Assembly (NCBI RefSeq): GCF_047149785.1
Contig: NZ_BAAGBE010000001.1
Location: 1,860,001 to 1,924,000 of the forward strand
Length of the DNA stretch: 64,000 nt
DNA from: Nitrobacter sp047149785
GTDB taxonomy: Bacteria > Pseudomonadota > Alphaproteobacteria > Rhizobiales > Xanthobacteraceae
Direction of reading: 5' to 3'
The position numbers and the translations under genes were made by a program. This document shows positions 9,204-17,825 of the stretch, piece by piece (position 1 is the stretch's first letter; each line of letters begins with the position of its first letter). Below the pieces are notes generated by a model. That model was not told where the DNA came from. It did no database searches and saw only the letters and a list, made by a program, of their open reading frames with translations.

Positions 9204-9255
9204 GTGAGCGAAAGCGACGCCGTTTTTCGAACGGCTATGCCAGGGCATGACGCCG
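9204..9255. repeat. 37-bp-type palindromic repeat, family B, single copy
   Basis: Starts at GAGCGAAAGCGACGCCGT just after the DUF1254 stop and contains the palindromic core CCGTTTTTCGAACGG. It matches the unit tandemly repeated at 51968-52189. Confidence 0.7.
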
Positions 9256-9263
9256 GGAGCGAT

Positions 9264-10034
9264 CTATCCCCGCGTGCGCAAGGCGCGGCCGATCACGGGC
9301 GCTGCGATAACCGGGGGATTGGCGGTCAGCGCCGCGAGCTGGCCGATCAGACGATCGGCATCGGCCGCCATGGTGTCCGGCGCCTGAATCACCAGATGCT
9401 CGAGCGCCCAGCGATAGGACGCGATCCGCTGTTCGAGGCACTGCTGCACCCACTGCACGATCAGGGCGTTCTCCGCCATGCGCGCGACAGCGTCGGTCCG
9501 CTCGCGCGCCGACAGGTCGGAAACGAGCCTCAGGCTGGCGTTGCGCTTGCTGTCGAGATCGAACACCTGCCGCGCGGTATTGAAAAATGGATCGAAGCGC
9601 GTGATGTCGTCGCGCACGTCGTCGATCAGTTGCGCATAGCGGGAGGCATCCGAGCGGTGCGGCTCGTCGATGAGCTGGCGGCCATAGGCTGAGCGATCGA
9701 ACGCGGGCTTCTGGCGCCATGGCGGGGCGAAAGGCTTGTAGTCGCCGAACACGCTCTTCCAGGCGGGACGCGAATGCGGCGGCTCGATCAGGGGATAGGC
9801 GAGATCGCGCAGCATCCTCTCGTTGTCGGTCAATTGGAAGTGCGACGGCTGCCGGCCGATGCTGCCGGTCGCCTCCGCGCCCATCCAGCGGTGCATGTCG
9901 TCGTTGCGGACATCCTGGCGGGTACGGCCGAAATCGCCGCCGCTGCATGCGGCAAGCGTTGCGCCAAGAACAATCACGGAAACGAGCGACACGAGGCGCG
10001 AAGGCCCTCGACCTGCTGACGTCGTTGGAGCCAT
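9264..10034 (-). CDS. Predicted lipoprotein, unknown function
   Basis: A 256-residue protein with a lipoprotein signal: hydrophobic segment LVSVIVLGATLAACSGG, lipobox LAAC around residue 30. The mature part is polar and helical, with motifs such as DDMHRWMGAEATGSI and LTDNERMLRDLAYPLIEPP, and no recognised domain. ATG at 10034 is chosen because it precedes the signal directly; the frame extends to 10436, but that part overlaps another ORF and a family A repeat and has no coding look. Probably outer-membrane or inner-membrane anchored. Confidence 0.78.
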   Translation of the reverse strand: MAPTTSAGRGPSRLVSLVSVIVLGATLAACSGGDFGRTRQDVRNDDMHRWMGAEATGSIGRQPSHFQLTDNERMLRDLAYPLIEPPHSRPAWKSVFGDYKPFAPPWRQKPAFDRSAYGRQLIDEPHRSDASRYAQLIDDVRDDITRFDPFFNTARQVFDLDSKRNASLRLVSDLSARERTDAVARMAENALIVQWVQQCLEQRIASYRWALEHLVIQAPDTMAADADRLIGQLAALTANPPVIAAPVIGRALRTRG

Positions 10035-10135
10035 CCTGGCCTTGATGGAATCAAAGCCGGGCTCCAGCTTTTCTATTCGACGCGTTTTCTTAGCGCGAAC
10101 CGGTTTCCACTTCGCTCGAAAACGCTCCAGCGGAT
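10034..10135. repeat. Dispersed palindromic repeat, family A, copy 2 (inverted)
   Basis: Contains CCTTGATGGAATCAAAGCCGGGCTC, AAGCTTTT-type spacer, GACGCGTTTTCTTAGCGCGAACCGG and TCGCTCGAAAACGCT, the reverse of copy 1. It lies directly upstream of the lipoprotein start and its end overlaps that start region. Confidence 0.7.
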
Positions 10136-10162
10136 TCTCCGGCATCGATCCGTATCCGAAAA

Positions 10163-10366
10163 TCAGGATCGGGCGCGACGGCGGCGGCGACGACCGGGAG
10201 CCGTGCCCTCCTCCGGCCCGCTCCCGCCACCGGTTTCGCCAGCCTCGCGGTCGATACGAATGACTGGCAGGATCACGACAGTTCCCGTCCGGCTGTCCGA
10301 AAAGCGGTCCATCGTCGATCCGGGCCGCGAAGCCGCATCCGCCGGAAATGTAATAACGATGCCCAT
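10163..10366 (-). CDS. Small hypothetical protein with Arg-rich tail
   Basis: A 67-residue ORF: MGIVITFPADAASRPG at the N-terminus, a hydrophobic VVILPVIRIDR in the middle, and a terminal GRRRRRRARS. The pattern (ITFP start, ILPVIRI core, poly-Arg tail) resembles small conserved proteins of the same family of bacteria, as far as I recall. Function unknown. Confidence 0.5.
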   Translation of the reverse strand: MGIVITFPADAASRPGSTMDRFSDSRTGTVVILPVIRIDREAGETGGGSGPEEGTAPGRRRRRRARS

Positions 10367-10438
10367 GCCCAGTGCCTCCTCGCCCCAGCGCCGGCCCGGT
10401 TTCGGCAGCGCTGCGCCGGGATTTAGAACCGGGCATGG

Positions 10439-10453
10439 TTAACCGCGCGTTAA
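10439..10453. promoter_or_regulatory. CtrA-like box (TTAA-N7-TTAA)
   Basis: TTAA CCGCGCG TTAA, about 50 bp before the DUF2336 gene and preceded by ATGG, so it also reads ATGGTTAA, the reverse of the TTAACCAT half-site. This is the known alphaproteobacterial CtrA consensus; binding is inferred. Confidence 0.5.
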
Positions 10454-10503
10454 AGCGGGCACGCTAGATTGAGGCGAAGAGTTCTCCGCAAGCGTACGCC
10501 GAC

Positions 10504-11454
10504 ATGACCGCACCTCAGATGTTTCCCGGCTTCGACGGGTTGTTGACGCTGTCCCGCCGGGACGGTGTGGATATCCGACCGACCCTGCTGCGGGTGTTGA
10601 CCGACCTTTACGTGCAGACAAACACGCACTCCACCGAAGAAGAGCAACACTTCGTCGAACTCACCTCGCGCCTGATCGATCAGGTCGACGACGCCACCCG
10701 CGCTGCGGTACGCGCCCGCTTGTCGATCTATCCGCGGACGCCGGCAGCGATCATGAGTCGGCTGAGGCTTCATGCCTGCGCCCAACCCCGCACTCCCAGC
10801 GCTACGAAGCCCGCACCGCCGGCCGCAGAAACGAAGCCCCGCACGATCGCAATGTCGATGGAGTCCAGGGAGGCCGCTGAAATCAGCAGGATGTTCTTCG
10901 CCGCAAACGCCAGGGATCGCGCCTTGATCCTGCACGATCTCGCGACAGCGCCGCTGCGGCCATCGCCGCGTGTCCATCCGTCCAGGGCCGCCCGCGCGAT
11001 CGAAACCCTTCACATGGCCGCGTTCGCGGCCGACATCGACAACTTCACGGCCGAACTGGGCGAGACGCTGATCCTTCCCGCCCGCATCGCCGAACGGGTA
11101 GTGAAAGACCCGGGCGGCGAGCCGCTCGCCTGCGCCGTCAAAGCCGTCGGCATGTCCTCAAAAATCTTTCAGCAGGTGCTGCTGTTTCTCGATCCCGCAA
11201 TCGGCACGTCCGTCATCGCGGTGTACCGGCTGTCACGGCTCTACGACCTGTTGAACGAGCGCTCGGCCAGGATCATGCTGGCGGCCTGGCGCGGGGCGAC
11301 GCTGACGGAGGCACGGGCCAAATATCGTCCTGCGCTTTATGACGACGAGCGCCGTCGCGGCCGGACGGCGTCGGCGCACGGGCATCCCGGCGTTGCCCAG
11401 CCAGACGCGGCGGTCATCACGCGCGGGACCGGGCGCGACTCGTCCGGCAGTTAG
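10504..11454 (+). CDS. DUF2336 domain protein
   Basis: A 316-residue, mainly helical cytoplasmic protein matching the DUF2336 family: N-terminal GLLTLSRRDGVDIRPTLLRV and LTDLYVQTNTHSTEEEQHF, then helical repeats such as VDDATRAAVRARLSIYP. The family is confined mostly to alphaproteobacteria and its function is unsettled. A TTAA-N7-TTAA box lies 50 bp upstream, which hints at cell-cycle control. The C-terminal 40 residues are polar and poorly conserved in look. Confidence 0.85.
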   Translation: MTAPQMFPGFDGLLTLSRRDGVDIRPTLLRVLTDLYVQTNTHSTEEEQHFVELTSRLIDQVDDATRAAVRARLSIYPRTPAAIMSRLRLHACAQPRTPSATKPAPPAAETKPRTIAMSMESREAAEISRMFFAANARDRALILHDLATAPLRPSPRVHPSRAARAIETLHMAAFAADIDNFTAELGETLILPARIAERVVKDPGGEPLACAVKAVGMSSKIFQQVLLFLDPAIGTSVIAVYRLSRLYDLLNERSARIMLAAWRGATLTEARAKYRPALYDDERRRGRTASAHGHPGVAQPDAAVITRGTGRDSSGS

Positions 11455-11590
11455 AGCGTTTTCAAGCGAAGTGGCACCGGTTGCCGGGCCTGACCCGGCA
11501 ATCCATCATCTCCGAAAAAGATGGATGCGCGGGCATGGCGAGCGGAAGCGACGCCGTTCTTCGAACGGCTATGCCCGCGCATGACGCGGA
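11453..11590. repeat. Composite repeat: family A fragment, family E hairpin, family B unit
   Basis: Three elements lie in series after the DUF2336 stop: TAGAGCGTTTTCAAGCGAAG (family A head, 11453-11480), a hairpin segment GGGCCTGACCCGGCAATCCATC...GATGGATGCGCGGG (family E, 11483-11532; related copy at 52196-52252), and GCGAGCGGAAGCGACGCCGT with core CCGTTCTTCGAACGG (family B). Confidence 0.7.
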
Positions 11591-11639
11591 ACTTCGAGTT
11601 GGTTCTGCGTATTCGAAACCCGCACTGAAAAACGGCGCC

Positions 11640-14195
11640 TCAAGACAGCGCCATCGTCTCCTTGACCTTGGCGACCAGGGCACTGAGCGCGAAGGGCTTC
11701 GCAAGAAAAGCGAACTGCTCGTTTTCCGGCAGGCTCTTGTCGAACGCTTCTTCAGCATAGCCCGAGACGAAGATGATCTTGAGATCGGGATTGCGCTTGC
11801 GCATCTCGCGCAATAGCGCGGGGCCGTCCATCTCCGGCATCACCACGTCCGAGACGACGAGATCGACGGCGCCGCTTTGCCCGTCGAATGCTTCCAGAGC
11901 CTCGATGCCGTTGGAGGCTTCGATCACGCTGTAACCGCGCGAGCGCAGACCGCGCGCGTTCAGCGAACGAAGGCCGTCTTCGTCCTCGACCAGCAGGATG
12001 GTGCCATGCCCCGTCAGGTCGCCCGACGCAGGCTTGGCTGCCGCGGACGAGTCCCTCGAAGATCCGCCGGTCGCGGCTTCGGGCCTGTCATCCGTCTCCG
12101 GGTGATATCGGGGCAGAAAGATGCGGAAGGCAGTCCCCTCCCCCGGTCTGGAATCGACGTAGATGAAGCCGCCGGTCTGCTTGACGATCCCGTACACCGT
12201 CGACAGCCCGAGCCCGGTGCCCTTGCCCACCTCCTTGGTGGAGAAGAACGGTTCGAAAATTTTATCGACGATGTCGGGCGGAATGCCAGTGCCGGTGTCG
12301 CTGACCTCGACCAGCACGTAGTCCGCGGCCGGTATCCCCTTGTAGCCGAACGTCGCGACCTCCGCCGCCGCGACGTTGGCGGTGCGGATCGCAAGCTTGC
12401 CGCCGTTCGGCATGGCGTCGCGCGCATTGACGACCAGATTGACGATCACCTGCTCGAACTGCGAGACGTCGGCCTTGACAGGCCACAGGTCGCGCCCGTG
12501 CACGACACCCGGGAACGTGACTTTCTCTCCGATCAAGCGCTTGAGCAGCATGCCGATGTCGCTCAGGGTGTCGCCGAGATCGAGTACCTTCGGCTGCAAG
12601 GTCTGCCGCCGCGAGAACGCCAGCAACTGCCGCACCAGCGCGGCGGCGCGGTTGGCGTTCTGCTTGATCTGCATGATGTCCTGGAACGACGGATCGGTGG
12701 GCTTGTGCGCGTTCAGCAGGAAGTCGTTGGCCATCATGATCGCGGACAGCACGTTGTTGAAATCGTGCGCGATGCCGCCGGCGAGCTGGCCGACCGATTC
12801 CATCTTCTGCGACTGATTGATCTGGTTTTCCAGCGTGCGACGCTCGGTCGTCTCCAGCATATAGACGATCGCGGCCTCGGTATCACGATCGTCGTCCTCC
12901 ACCGCGGTGACGAAAAACTGGCCCCAGCGCTCGCGGGCGCCGACCAGCATCACCTCGACCGGCGGAATGTCTCCCTGCCCTTCCGCCGCGGCCTGGATGG
13001 CCGCGCTCAACTGGCCGCGATCGCGTTCGTTGACCGCGGCGAGAATCGATTTGGCCGCCGCGCCATCGGAGCTGAGAGTTTGCGCGAGTTTCGCGAACCG
13101 CGCGTTGGCGCGATGGACGACGCCGGACCTGTCGACGGTCGCGATCGCCATCGGCGTGTGATCGAAGAAGCGCATGAAGCGCACCTCGGCGGCGCGCTGC
13201 GGATCGACGCGCTCGTCGCGGGCGCGGCTGATCACCAGCGTCCGCGAGGGGCCGGGCACGCCGTCAGCGCCGAATGCCAGCTTGTGATAGAGGCGGGCCG
13301 GCATGGTCTTGCCGTTGCGCATCCGCAGGTCGATATCGAACACCTCGGTCCGGACCTCGCCCGGAGCGGCGGCGATCGAGGTCAGCAAAGCCGCACCGTC
13401 GCCGGAGACGATGTCGGTGAGCTTCAAGCCGCCCGAGCCGACCTCGGCGAGATCGTGATCCAGCCAGTTGGCGAGCGTCGCGTTGACATAGGCGAGATCG
13501 CCGGACCGGTCGACGGAGAAGAAGCCGCACGGCGCATGATCGAGATATTCGATCGCATGGCGCAATTCCTGGAATACGTCTTCCTGCCGTTCGCGGTCGC
13601 GGGTGATATCGGCGATCGACCACACGGCGTATCGGGAGTGCCGCTTCGCCTGGCCGAGCGGGCGAACCCGCAGCCGCAGCCAGCGGCCGTGCTCGCCGTC
13701 TGCGGCGGCAACGCGCACCTCTTCCTGCTGGCGCTTGCCTTCGCGCGCGGCCTTCAGCAGCCGGAACACCGCCTCGGAGACGTCGGGGTTGCCGATGAAG
13801 ACGCGCTCCACCGGCCGCACATCCTGCATCGAGGTGGCGCCCGTCAGCGTGAGATAGGCGGAGTTGGCATAAACGATGTGCCCGCCGGAACCGGTAACGG
13901 CGATGCCGTCGAACGCATGATCGGCGATCGGGCGCATCAGCGGATCGTCGGCGGTGCGGTCGGCGAAGCGGACGATCCCGGCCGCGAACGCGAACAGCGT
14001 GAACAGGCCGACCATGGCCAGCAAGGCCAGCAGCGCCAGGATATAAGGCTGGGCATTGGCGCGCCCGAGCGTCATGAACGCCACCGCAGCCGCGACGATC
14101 GCGCCCGCGACCAGCAGCACCAGCAGGATGCTGCCGCTCCGCCGTCCCGGCTCCTGCGCGACCTGCGGCGAATCGATGTCGGGATCGGACGTCAT
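11640..14195 (-). CDS. cckA: Cell-cycle hybrid histidine kinase CckA
   Basis: Membrane sensor kinase, 851 residues, which phosphorylates or dephosphorylates CtrA through ChpT in alphaproteobacteria. Two membrane helices (about 22-44 and 50-75) are followed by PAS domains (about 85-200, 210-330, 340-450), then an H-box LAGGIAHDFNNVLSAIM with the phospho-His near 476, a GHKL ATPase domain (VNLVVNARDAMPNGG, DTGTGIPPDI, GTGLGLSTVYGI) and a C-terminal receiver domain with phospho-Asp in VVSDVVMPEMDGP near 782 and VSGYAEE. This architecture and the HDFNN box are characteristic of CckA. It lies just downstream of flhB on the same strand. The CtrA-like boxes in this window would be its downstream targets. 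Confidence 0.9.
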   Translation of the reverse strand: MTSDPDIDSPQVAQEPGRRSGSILLVLLVAGAIVAAAVAFMTLGRANAQPYILALLALLAMVGLFTLFAFAAGIVRFADRTADDPLMRPIADHAFDGIAVTGSGGHIVYANSAYLTLTGATSMQDVRPVERVFIGNPDVSEAVFRLLKAAREGKRQQEEVRVAAADGEHGRWLRLRVRPLGQAKRHSRYAVWSIADITRDRERQEDVFQELRHAIEYLDHAPCGFFSVDRSGDLAYVNATLANWLDHDLAEVGSGGLKLTDIVSGDGAALLTSIAAAPGEVRTEVFDIDLRMRNGKTMPARLYHKLAFGADGVPGPSRTLVISRARDERVDPQRAAEVRFMRFFDHTPMAIATVDRSGVVHRANARFAKLAQTLSSDGAAAKSILAAVNERDRGQLSAAIQAAAEGQGDIPPVEVMLVGARERWGQFFVTAVEDDDRDTEAAIVYMLETTERRTLENQINQSQKMESVGQLAGGIAHDFNNVLSAIMMANDFLLNAHKPTDPSFQDIMQIKQNANRAAALVRQLLAFSRRQTLQPKVLDLGDTLSDIGMLLKRLIGEKVTFPGVVHGRDLWPVKADVSQFEQVIVNLVVNARDAMPNGGKLAIRTANVAAAEVATFGYKGIPAADYVLVEVSDTGTGIPPDIVDKIFEPFFSTKEVGKGTGLGLSTVYGIVKQTGGFIYVDSRPGEGTAFRIFLPRYHPETDDRPEAATGGSSRDSSAAAKPASGDLTGHGTILLVEDEDGLRSLNARGLRSRGYSVIEASNGIEALEAFDGQSGAVDLVVSDVVMPEMDGPALLREMRKRNPDLKIIFVSGYAEEAFDKSLPENEQFAFLAKPFALSALVAKVKETMALS

Positions 14196-14340
14196 GGAAT
14201 CCGGCGGGCCTGTCGCAGCGGGCGCGGAATGCGCGTGCGCCGGGCCCTGAGTGCCTGAATCGGGCCCGGCAGCGCAAGCACCTCATGGGCTGATCCCGCC
14301 ATTTTCCCACCCGGATACTCTTCCCGATACCGTCGGCCGG

Positions 14341-15420
14341 TCAGAGGCGGCGTCCCGAAAGACCGCGTTTCAGGCCCATGACGTAGCCGATGATTTCGGC
14401 GACCGCGTGATAGTGCTCGACGGGGATCTCGTCGTCGACATCGACGGTGGCATACAGCGCGCGGGCGAGCGGCACGTTTTCGACGATCGGAATGTCGTTT
14501 TCGCGGGCGATTTCCCTGATCTTGAGCGCGATGTTGTCCGCGCCCTTGGCCACGCAAACCGGCGCCGACATACCGCGCTCGTAGGACAAGGCGACCGAAT
14601 AGTGCGTCGGATTGGTGATGATGACCGAAGCCTTGGGCACCGCCGCCATCATGCGCTTCTTCATGCGCGCGGCCCGCAACTGCCTGATCCGGGCCTTGAT
14701 GTGCGGATCGCCTTCCGACTGCTTGAATTCTTCCTTCATCTCCCGCAGCGACATCTTCTGCCGTTCGAACCACTGCCGGTACTGAAACAGGTAGTCTGCG
14801 ATCGCGACCACCGCGAGCATCGCGACCACCGCGCCGAGCAATTGCAGCGTCAGGGTTTTGGTGGTGGCGAGGATCGCGTTCGGATCGAGCTGGACCATCG
14901 CGTCGAGCCGCCAGCGTTCCGGCCAGAGCACCGCCGTCATGACCGCGCCGAGCGCCAGCACCTTGAAAAGTCCCTTGGCGAAGTTTGCGGCGGCCTGCTT
15001 GCCGAAAATCCGCTTGGCGCCGGACACCACCGAAATCTTGCTGAGCTTCGGCTTGAGCGTTTCCCCCGACCAGACGAACCGGTGCTGGACGACGTTTCCG
15101 GCAACGGCTGCCAGCATCAGCATCAGCAGCGGCAGGCCGAGCGCAGCGGCGACGACGTATTCGATCTGCCTGGCCAGCGCCAGCAAACCGGGACCGTCGG
15201 CTCGGATCTGCCAGGAATTGGCGATCAGATTGCGCAGCGGCATCTCGAATCCGCCGCCGACCGAACCTGCAAATGTCGCCAGCACCAGCGTCGCACCGGC
15301 GATCACGAACCAGGTGTTGACCTCCTGGCTCTTGGCGACATCGCCGCGCTCGAGCGCATCGTCGAGGCGTTTTTGCGTCGGGTCTTCTGTCTTCTCGGTA
15401 TCGTCGCTCTCGTCGGCCAT
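14341..15420 (-). CDS. flhB: Flagellar export gate protein FlhB
   Basis: Inner-membrane substrate-specificity switch of the flagellar type III export apparatus, 359 residues. The N-terminal EKTEDPTQKRLDDALERGDV is the family signature. Four hydrophobic segments follow, then the cytoplasmic domain with the autocleavage motif NPTHYSVAL near residue 269 and the tail AGDN-like KGADNIALKIREIA. It starts 14 bp downstream of the fliR stop, so it is cotranscribed with the fliR-fliQ group. Confidence 0.96.
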   Translation of the reverse strand: MADESDDTEKTEDPTQKRLDDALERGDVAKSQEVNTWFVIAGATLVLATFAGSVGGGFEMPLRNLIANSWQIRADGPGLLALARQIEYVVAAALGLPLLMLMLAAVAGNVVQHRFVWSGETLKPKLSKISVVSGAKRIFGKQAAANFAKGLFKVLALGAVMTAVLWPERWRLDAMVQLDPNAILATTKTLTLQLLGAVVAMLAVVAIADYLFQYRQWFERQKMSLREMKEEFKQSEGDPHIKARIRQLRAARMKKRMMAAVPKASVIITNPTHYSVALSYERGMSAPVCVAKGADNIALKIREIARENDIPIVENVPLARALYATVDVDDEIPVEHYHAVAEIIGYVMGLKRGLSGRRL

Positions 15421-15433
15421 CGTCGCTATACCC

Positions 15434-16204
15434 TTAGTTCGACAACGTCAGATCGCGCATCACGCCGATAAAATAGTCCATGTAGGTTCCCATCATGGAC
15501 ACCAGCACGGCGGCGAGAATTATGAAGCCGATGAGGATCGAGAGCGGCACGCCGATGAAATAGACCTGCATCTGCGGCATCAGCCGCGCCAGCACGCCAA
15601 GCCCGATATTGAAGACCAGCCCGAATACCAGAAACGGCGCCGACAGTTGCAGGCCGATCTTGAAAGCGGCGGCGAAGGCGCGCGTCGCCAGCGCCGCCAC
15701 GTCGCCGCTCGGCATCAGTTCGCCAGGCGAGAAAATCCTGTAGCTTTCGTTCAGCGCGGCGATGACCAGGTAGTGCGTGTCGGTCGCAAACAGCAGCGTA
15801 ATTCCCAAAATAGTCAGGAAGTTGCCCATCAGCGCCGCCTGCTGGCCCTGTGTCGGATCGATCGATGTGACGAATCCAAGTCCGAGTTGCTGCGCGATGA
15901 TCGAGCCTGCCACCTGCAAGGCCGCAAGAGTGACGCGCGCCGTGGCGCCCAGCACCACGCCGATGATGATCTCATGCACCATCAAGACCGCCAGCGGCGT
16001 GATCGACTGCATATCGACGTGATAGGCATCGCGATGCAGCGGCAGGATGATAAGCGTCAGAAGCAAGGCGATGGCGAGCTTGATCCTCACCGGGATGAAG
16101 GTCTCGCCGAACCCCGGCAGCAGCATCACCATCGCGCCGATGCGGGCGAATGCCAGCATGAAGGCGGCGCCAAGGGCGGGCAGAAGCGAGACATCGATGC
16201 GCAT
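15434..16204 (-). CDS. fliR: Flagellar export gate protein FliR
   Basis: A 256-residue polytopic inner-membrane protein of the flagellar export gate. It has about six hydrophobic segments; family features are the N-terminal ALGAAFMLAFARIGAMVMLLPGFGE and the central IIGVVLGATARVTLAALQVAGSIIAQQLGLG. It lies between fliQ and flhB on one strand, with 16 bp to fliQ and 13 bp to flhB, the normal export-gate order. Confidence 0.96.
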   Translation of the reverse strand: MRIDVSLLPALGAAFMLAFARIGAMVMLLPGFGETFIPVRIKLAIALLLTLIILPLHRDAYHVDMQSITPLAVLMVHEIIIGVVLGATARVTLAALQVAGSIIAQQLGLGFVTSIDPTQGQQAALMGNFLTILGITLLFATDTHYLVIAALNESYRIFSPGELMPSGDVAALATRAFAAAFKIGLQLSAPFLVFGLVFNIGLGVLARLMPQMQVYFIGVPLSILIGFIILAAVLVSMMGTYMDYFIGVMRDLTLSN

Positions 16205-16220
16205 GCCTCGATACTGTGCA

Positions 16221-16484
16221 TCAGCCGCCGATGATTCGCGACGAAATCCGCATCATTTCGCTGTGCAGCGCATCGGCCATGAACGGCAGCGCCAACACCA
16301 GCGTCACGAAGATCGCCAGAATCTTCGGCACGAAGACCAAGGTCTGCTCCTGGATCTGGGTCAACGCCTGCACCAGCGAAATCACGACGCCGACGATCAG
16401 GCCGACGCCGAGCAGCGGCCCGGAGACAAGAACGATGGTCCAGATCGCCTCGCGCGCGACGTCCAGTGTTTCAGCGCCGGTCAT
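16221..16484 (-). CDS. fliQ: Flagellar export gate protein FliQ
   Basis: An 87-residue protein with two membrane helices (IWTIVLVSGPLLGVGLIVGVV and FVPKILAIFVTLVLALPFM) linked by SLVQALTQIQEQTL, the FliQ signature. ATG at 16484 with GGGAG upstream matches the family length; the frame runs on to 16571, but that section lies in a dispersed repeat. Forms the gate with FliP and FliR. Confidence 0.95.
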   Translation of the reverse strand: MTGAETLDVAREAIWTIVLVSGPLLGVGLIVGVVISLVQALTQIQEQTLVFVPKILAIFVTLVLALPFMADALHSEMMRISSRIIGG

Positions 16485-16507
16485 TGCAGTCTCCCATGTA
16501 CTTTCCT

Positions 16508-16612
16508 CCGTCATTCCGGGACGCGCGTTCTTTACGCGCGGACCCGGAATCCATTCTCCCCGCCTGGCCATGGATTCCGGGTTCGCGCTGCGCGCGCCCC
16601 GGAATGACGACT
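16508..16612. repeat. Intergenic inverted repeat, CGTCATTCCGGG type (family D)
   Basis: Begins CGTCATTCCGGGACGCGCG and ends GCGCGCCCCGGAATGACG, with an internal CCCGGAATCCATT...ATGGATTCCGGG pair. The outer and inner arms are inverted copies, giving a long nested hairpin between fliE and fliQ. This element separates fliQ-fliR-flhB from the fliE-flgC-flgB group within one strand. Confidence 0.75.
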
Positions 16613-16636
16613 TGAACCGAAGCCATACCCATACGA

Positions 16637-16948
16637 TCAGATCGGCATCTTCATGATGTCCTCGTAGGACTGGATCACGCGGTCGCGCACCGACACCAGC
16701 GTCGACACCGCGACGTCGGTGTCAGCCACGGCCGTCACCACATCCATGACATTGGCCTTGCCCGACGCCATCGCCACGGTCTGCGCGTCGGACTTCCGCC
16801 CGGCTTCCATCACGCTGCCGAGCGCATCCTTGAGCACCGAACTGAACGAGGGGCCATCGCCGTCCGAGGTCTTGCCGGCGGCGGCGCCGGAATCCATCAT
16901 CCTGGCAAGGCTCGCATAGGCGTTTGCCGCAACTGTGGGTGATGCCAT
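16637..16948 (-). CDS. fliE: Flagellar hook-basal body protein FliE
   Basis: A 103-residue small rod/MS-ring adaptor protein. The C-terminal half carries the family pattern: VMEAGRKSDAQTVAMASGKANVMDVVTAV, VSTLVSVRDRVIQSYEDIMKMPI. It lies 14 bp downstream of flgC, and the gene order flgB-flgC-fliE is conserved in most bacteria. Confidence 0.94.
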   Translation of the reverse strand: MASPTVAANAYASLARMMDSGAAAGKTSDGDGPSFSSVLKDALGSVMEAGRKSDAQTVAMASGKANVMDVVTAVADTDVAVSTLVSVRDRVIQSYEDIMKMPI

Positions 16949-16962
16949 GGTCAGATCTCCGA

Positions 16963-17388
16963 TCAGGACTTGAGGATATCGAGCGTGCGCTGGAGCATCC
17001 GGCGCGTCGCGCTGATGATGTTGAGGTTCGCCTCGTAGGACCGCTGCGCGTCGCGCATGTCGGTCATTTCGACCAGCGAATTGACGTTGGGATATTTGAC
17101 GTTGCCGTTGGCATCGGCGGCCGGATTGCTCGGCTCGTACTTGACGCGAAACGCCGACATGTCGGGCTTTACCCGACCGAGCGTCACCACTTTCGCATCG
17201 AGCGCGCGATCGAGAGCCGACGAAAAGGTCGGCACCTTGCGCCGGTAGGGATCGCCACCCGGCACTTGCGCGGTGGAGTCGGCATTGGCGATGTTTTCCG
17301 AGATCACCCGCATCCGCCCGGCCTGCGCGCGCAGACCGGATGTCGCGATGCTCATCGATCGCATGAAGTCGGCGCCATTATCTGCCAT
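16963..17388 (-). CDS. flgC: Flagellar proximal rod protein FlgC
   Basis: A 141-residue rod protein. N-terminal SMSIATSGLRAQAGRMRVISENIANADST is the rod/hook family signature and the C-terminal MTDMRDAQRSYEANLNIISATRRMLQRTLDIL closes the coiled-coil D0 pair. It lies between flgB and fliE with short gaps (29 and 14 bp). Confidence 0.96.
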   Translation of the reverse strand: MADNGADFMRSMSIATSGLRAQAGRMRVISENIANADSTAQVPGGDPYRRKVPTFSSALDRALDAKVVTLGRVKPDMSAFRVKYEPSNPAADANGNVKYPNVNSLVEMTDMRDAQRSYEANLNIISATRRMLQRTLDILKS

Positions 17389-17417
17389 GATGTGGTCTCC
17401 TTCCGTTCAGCGTTGCG

Positions 17418-17825
17418 TCAGGCCTTGCCGACAGCCATTTTCAGCAGGTGCAGGCTTCGGCTGTAGAGCGAGGTTACGGCGGCATAGTCCATCTGGTTGG
17501 CCGATACCTTGAGCATCTGGTCCTCGAGGTTGACCGCGTTGCCTGCGGGACGGGTCTGAAAGCCGGCATGGCGATTCTGGTCGAAGTGCGAGGCCGGCCC
17601 CGAGCCCGCAATATCCTGCCCCGAGGTGGTGCGCATCATCACCAGCGTCGCGCCGCTCGAGGCATTGCCACCCTGTGCGTCGAACTTCGGTTCGACGAGA
17701 TCGCGCGGCTTGAAGTTCGGCGTGTCGGAGTTGGCGATGTTTTCGGCAAGAACGCGCTGGCGCTCCTGATGCCACTGCATTCGGGTGCGCAGGGCCGCCA
17801 GCGCAGAAATATCGTTGATGGGCAC
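17418..17825 (-). CDS. flgB: Flagellar proximal rod protein FlgB
   Basis: A 135-residue rod protein with the N-terminal D0 helix and the rod motif VLAENIANSDTPNFKPRDL, and a C-terminal ALYSR-like helix (AAVTSLYSRSLHLLKMAVGKA). First gene of the minus-strand flgB-flgC-fliE-fliQ-fliR-flhB row. A perfect TTAA-N7-TTAA box lies 68-82 bp upstream. Confidence 0.95.
   Translation of the reverse strand: MPINDISALAALRTRMQWHQERQRVLAENIANSDTPNFKPRDLVEPKFDAQGGNASSGATLVMMRTTSGQDIAGSGPASHFDQNRHAGFQTRPAGNAVNLEDQMLKVSANQMDYAAVTSLYSRSLHLLKMAVGKA

Noticed and set aside
11877..14258. 793-codon plus-strand frame opposite cckA
   Set aside because: Antisense of a strongly supported kinase gene, with composition typical of a shadow frame.
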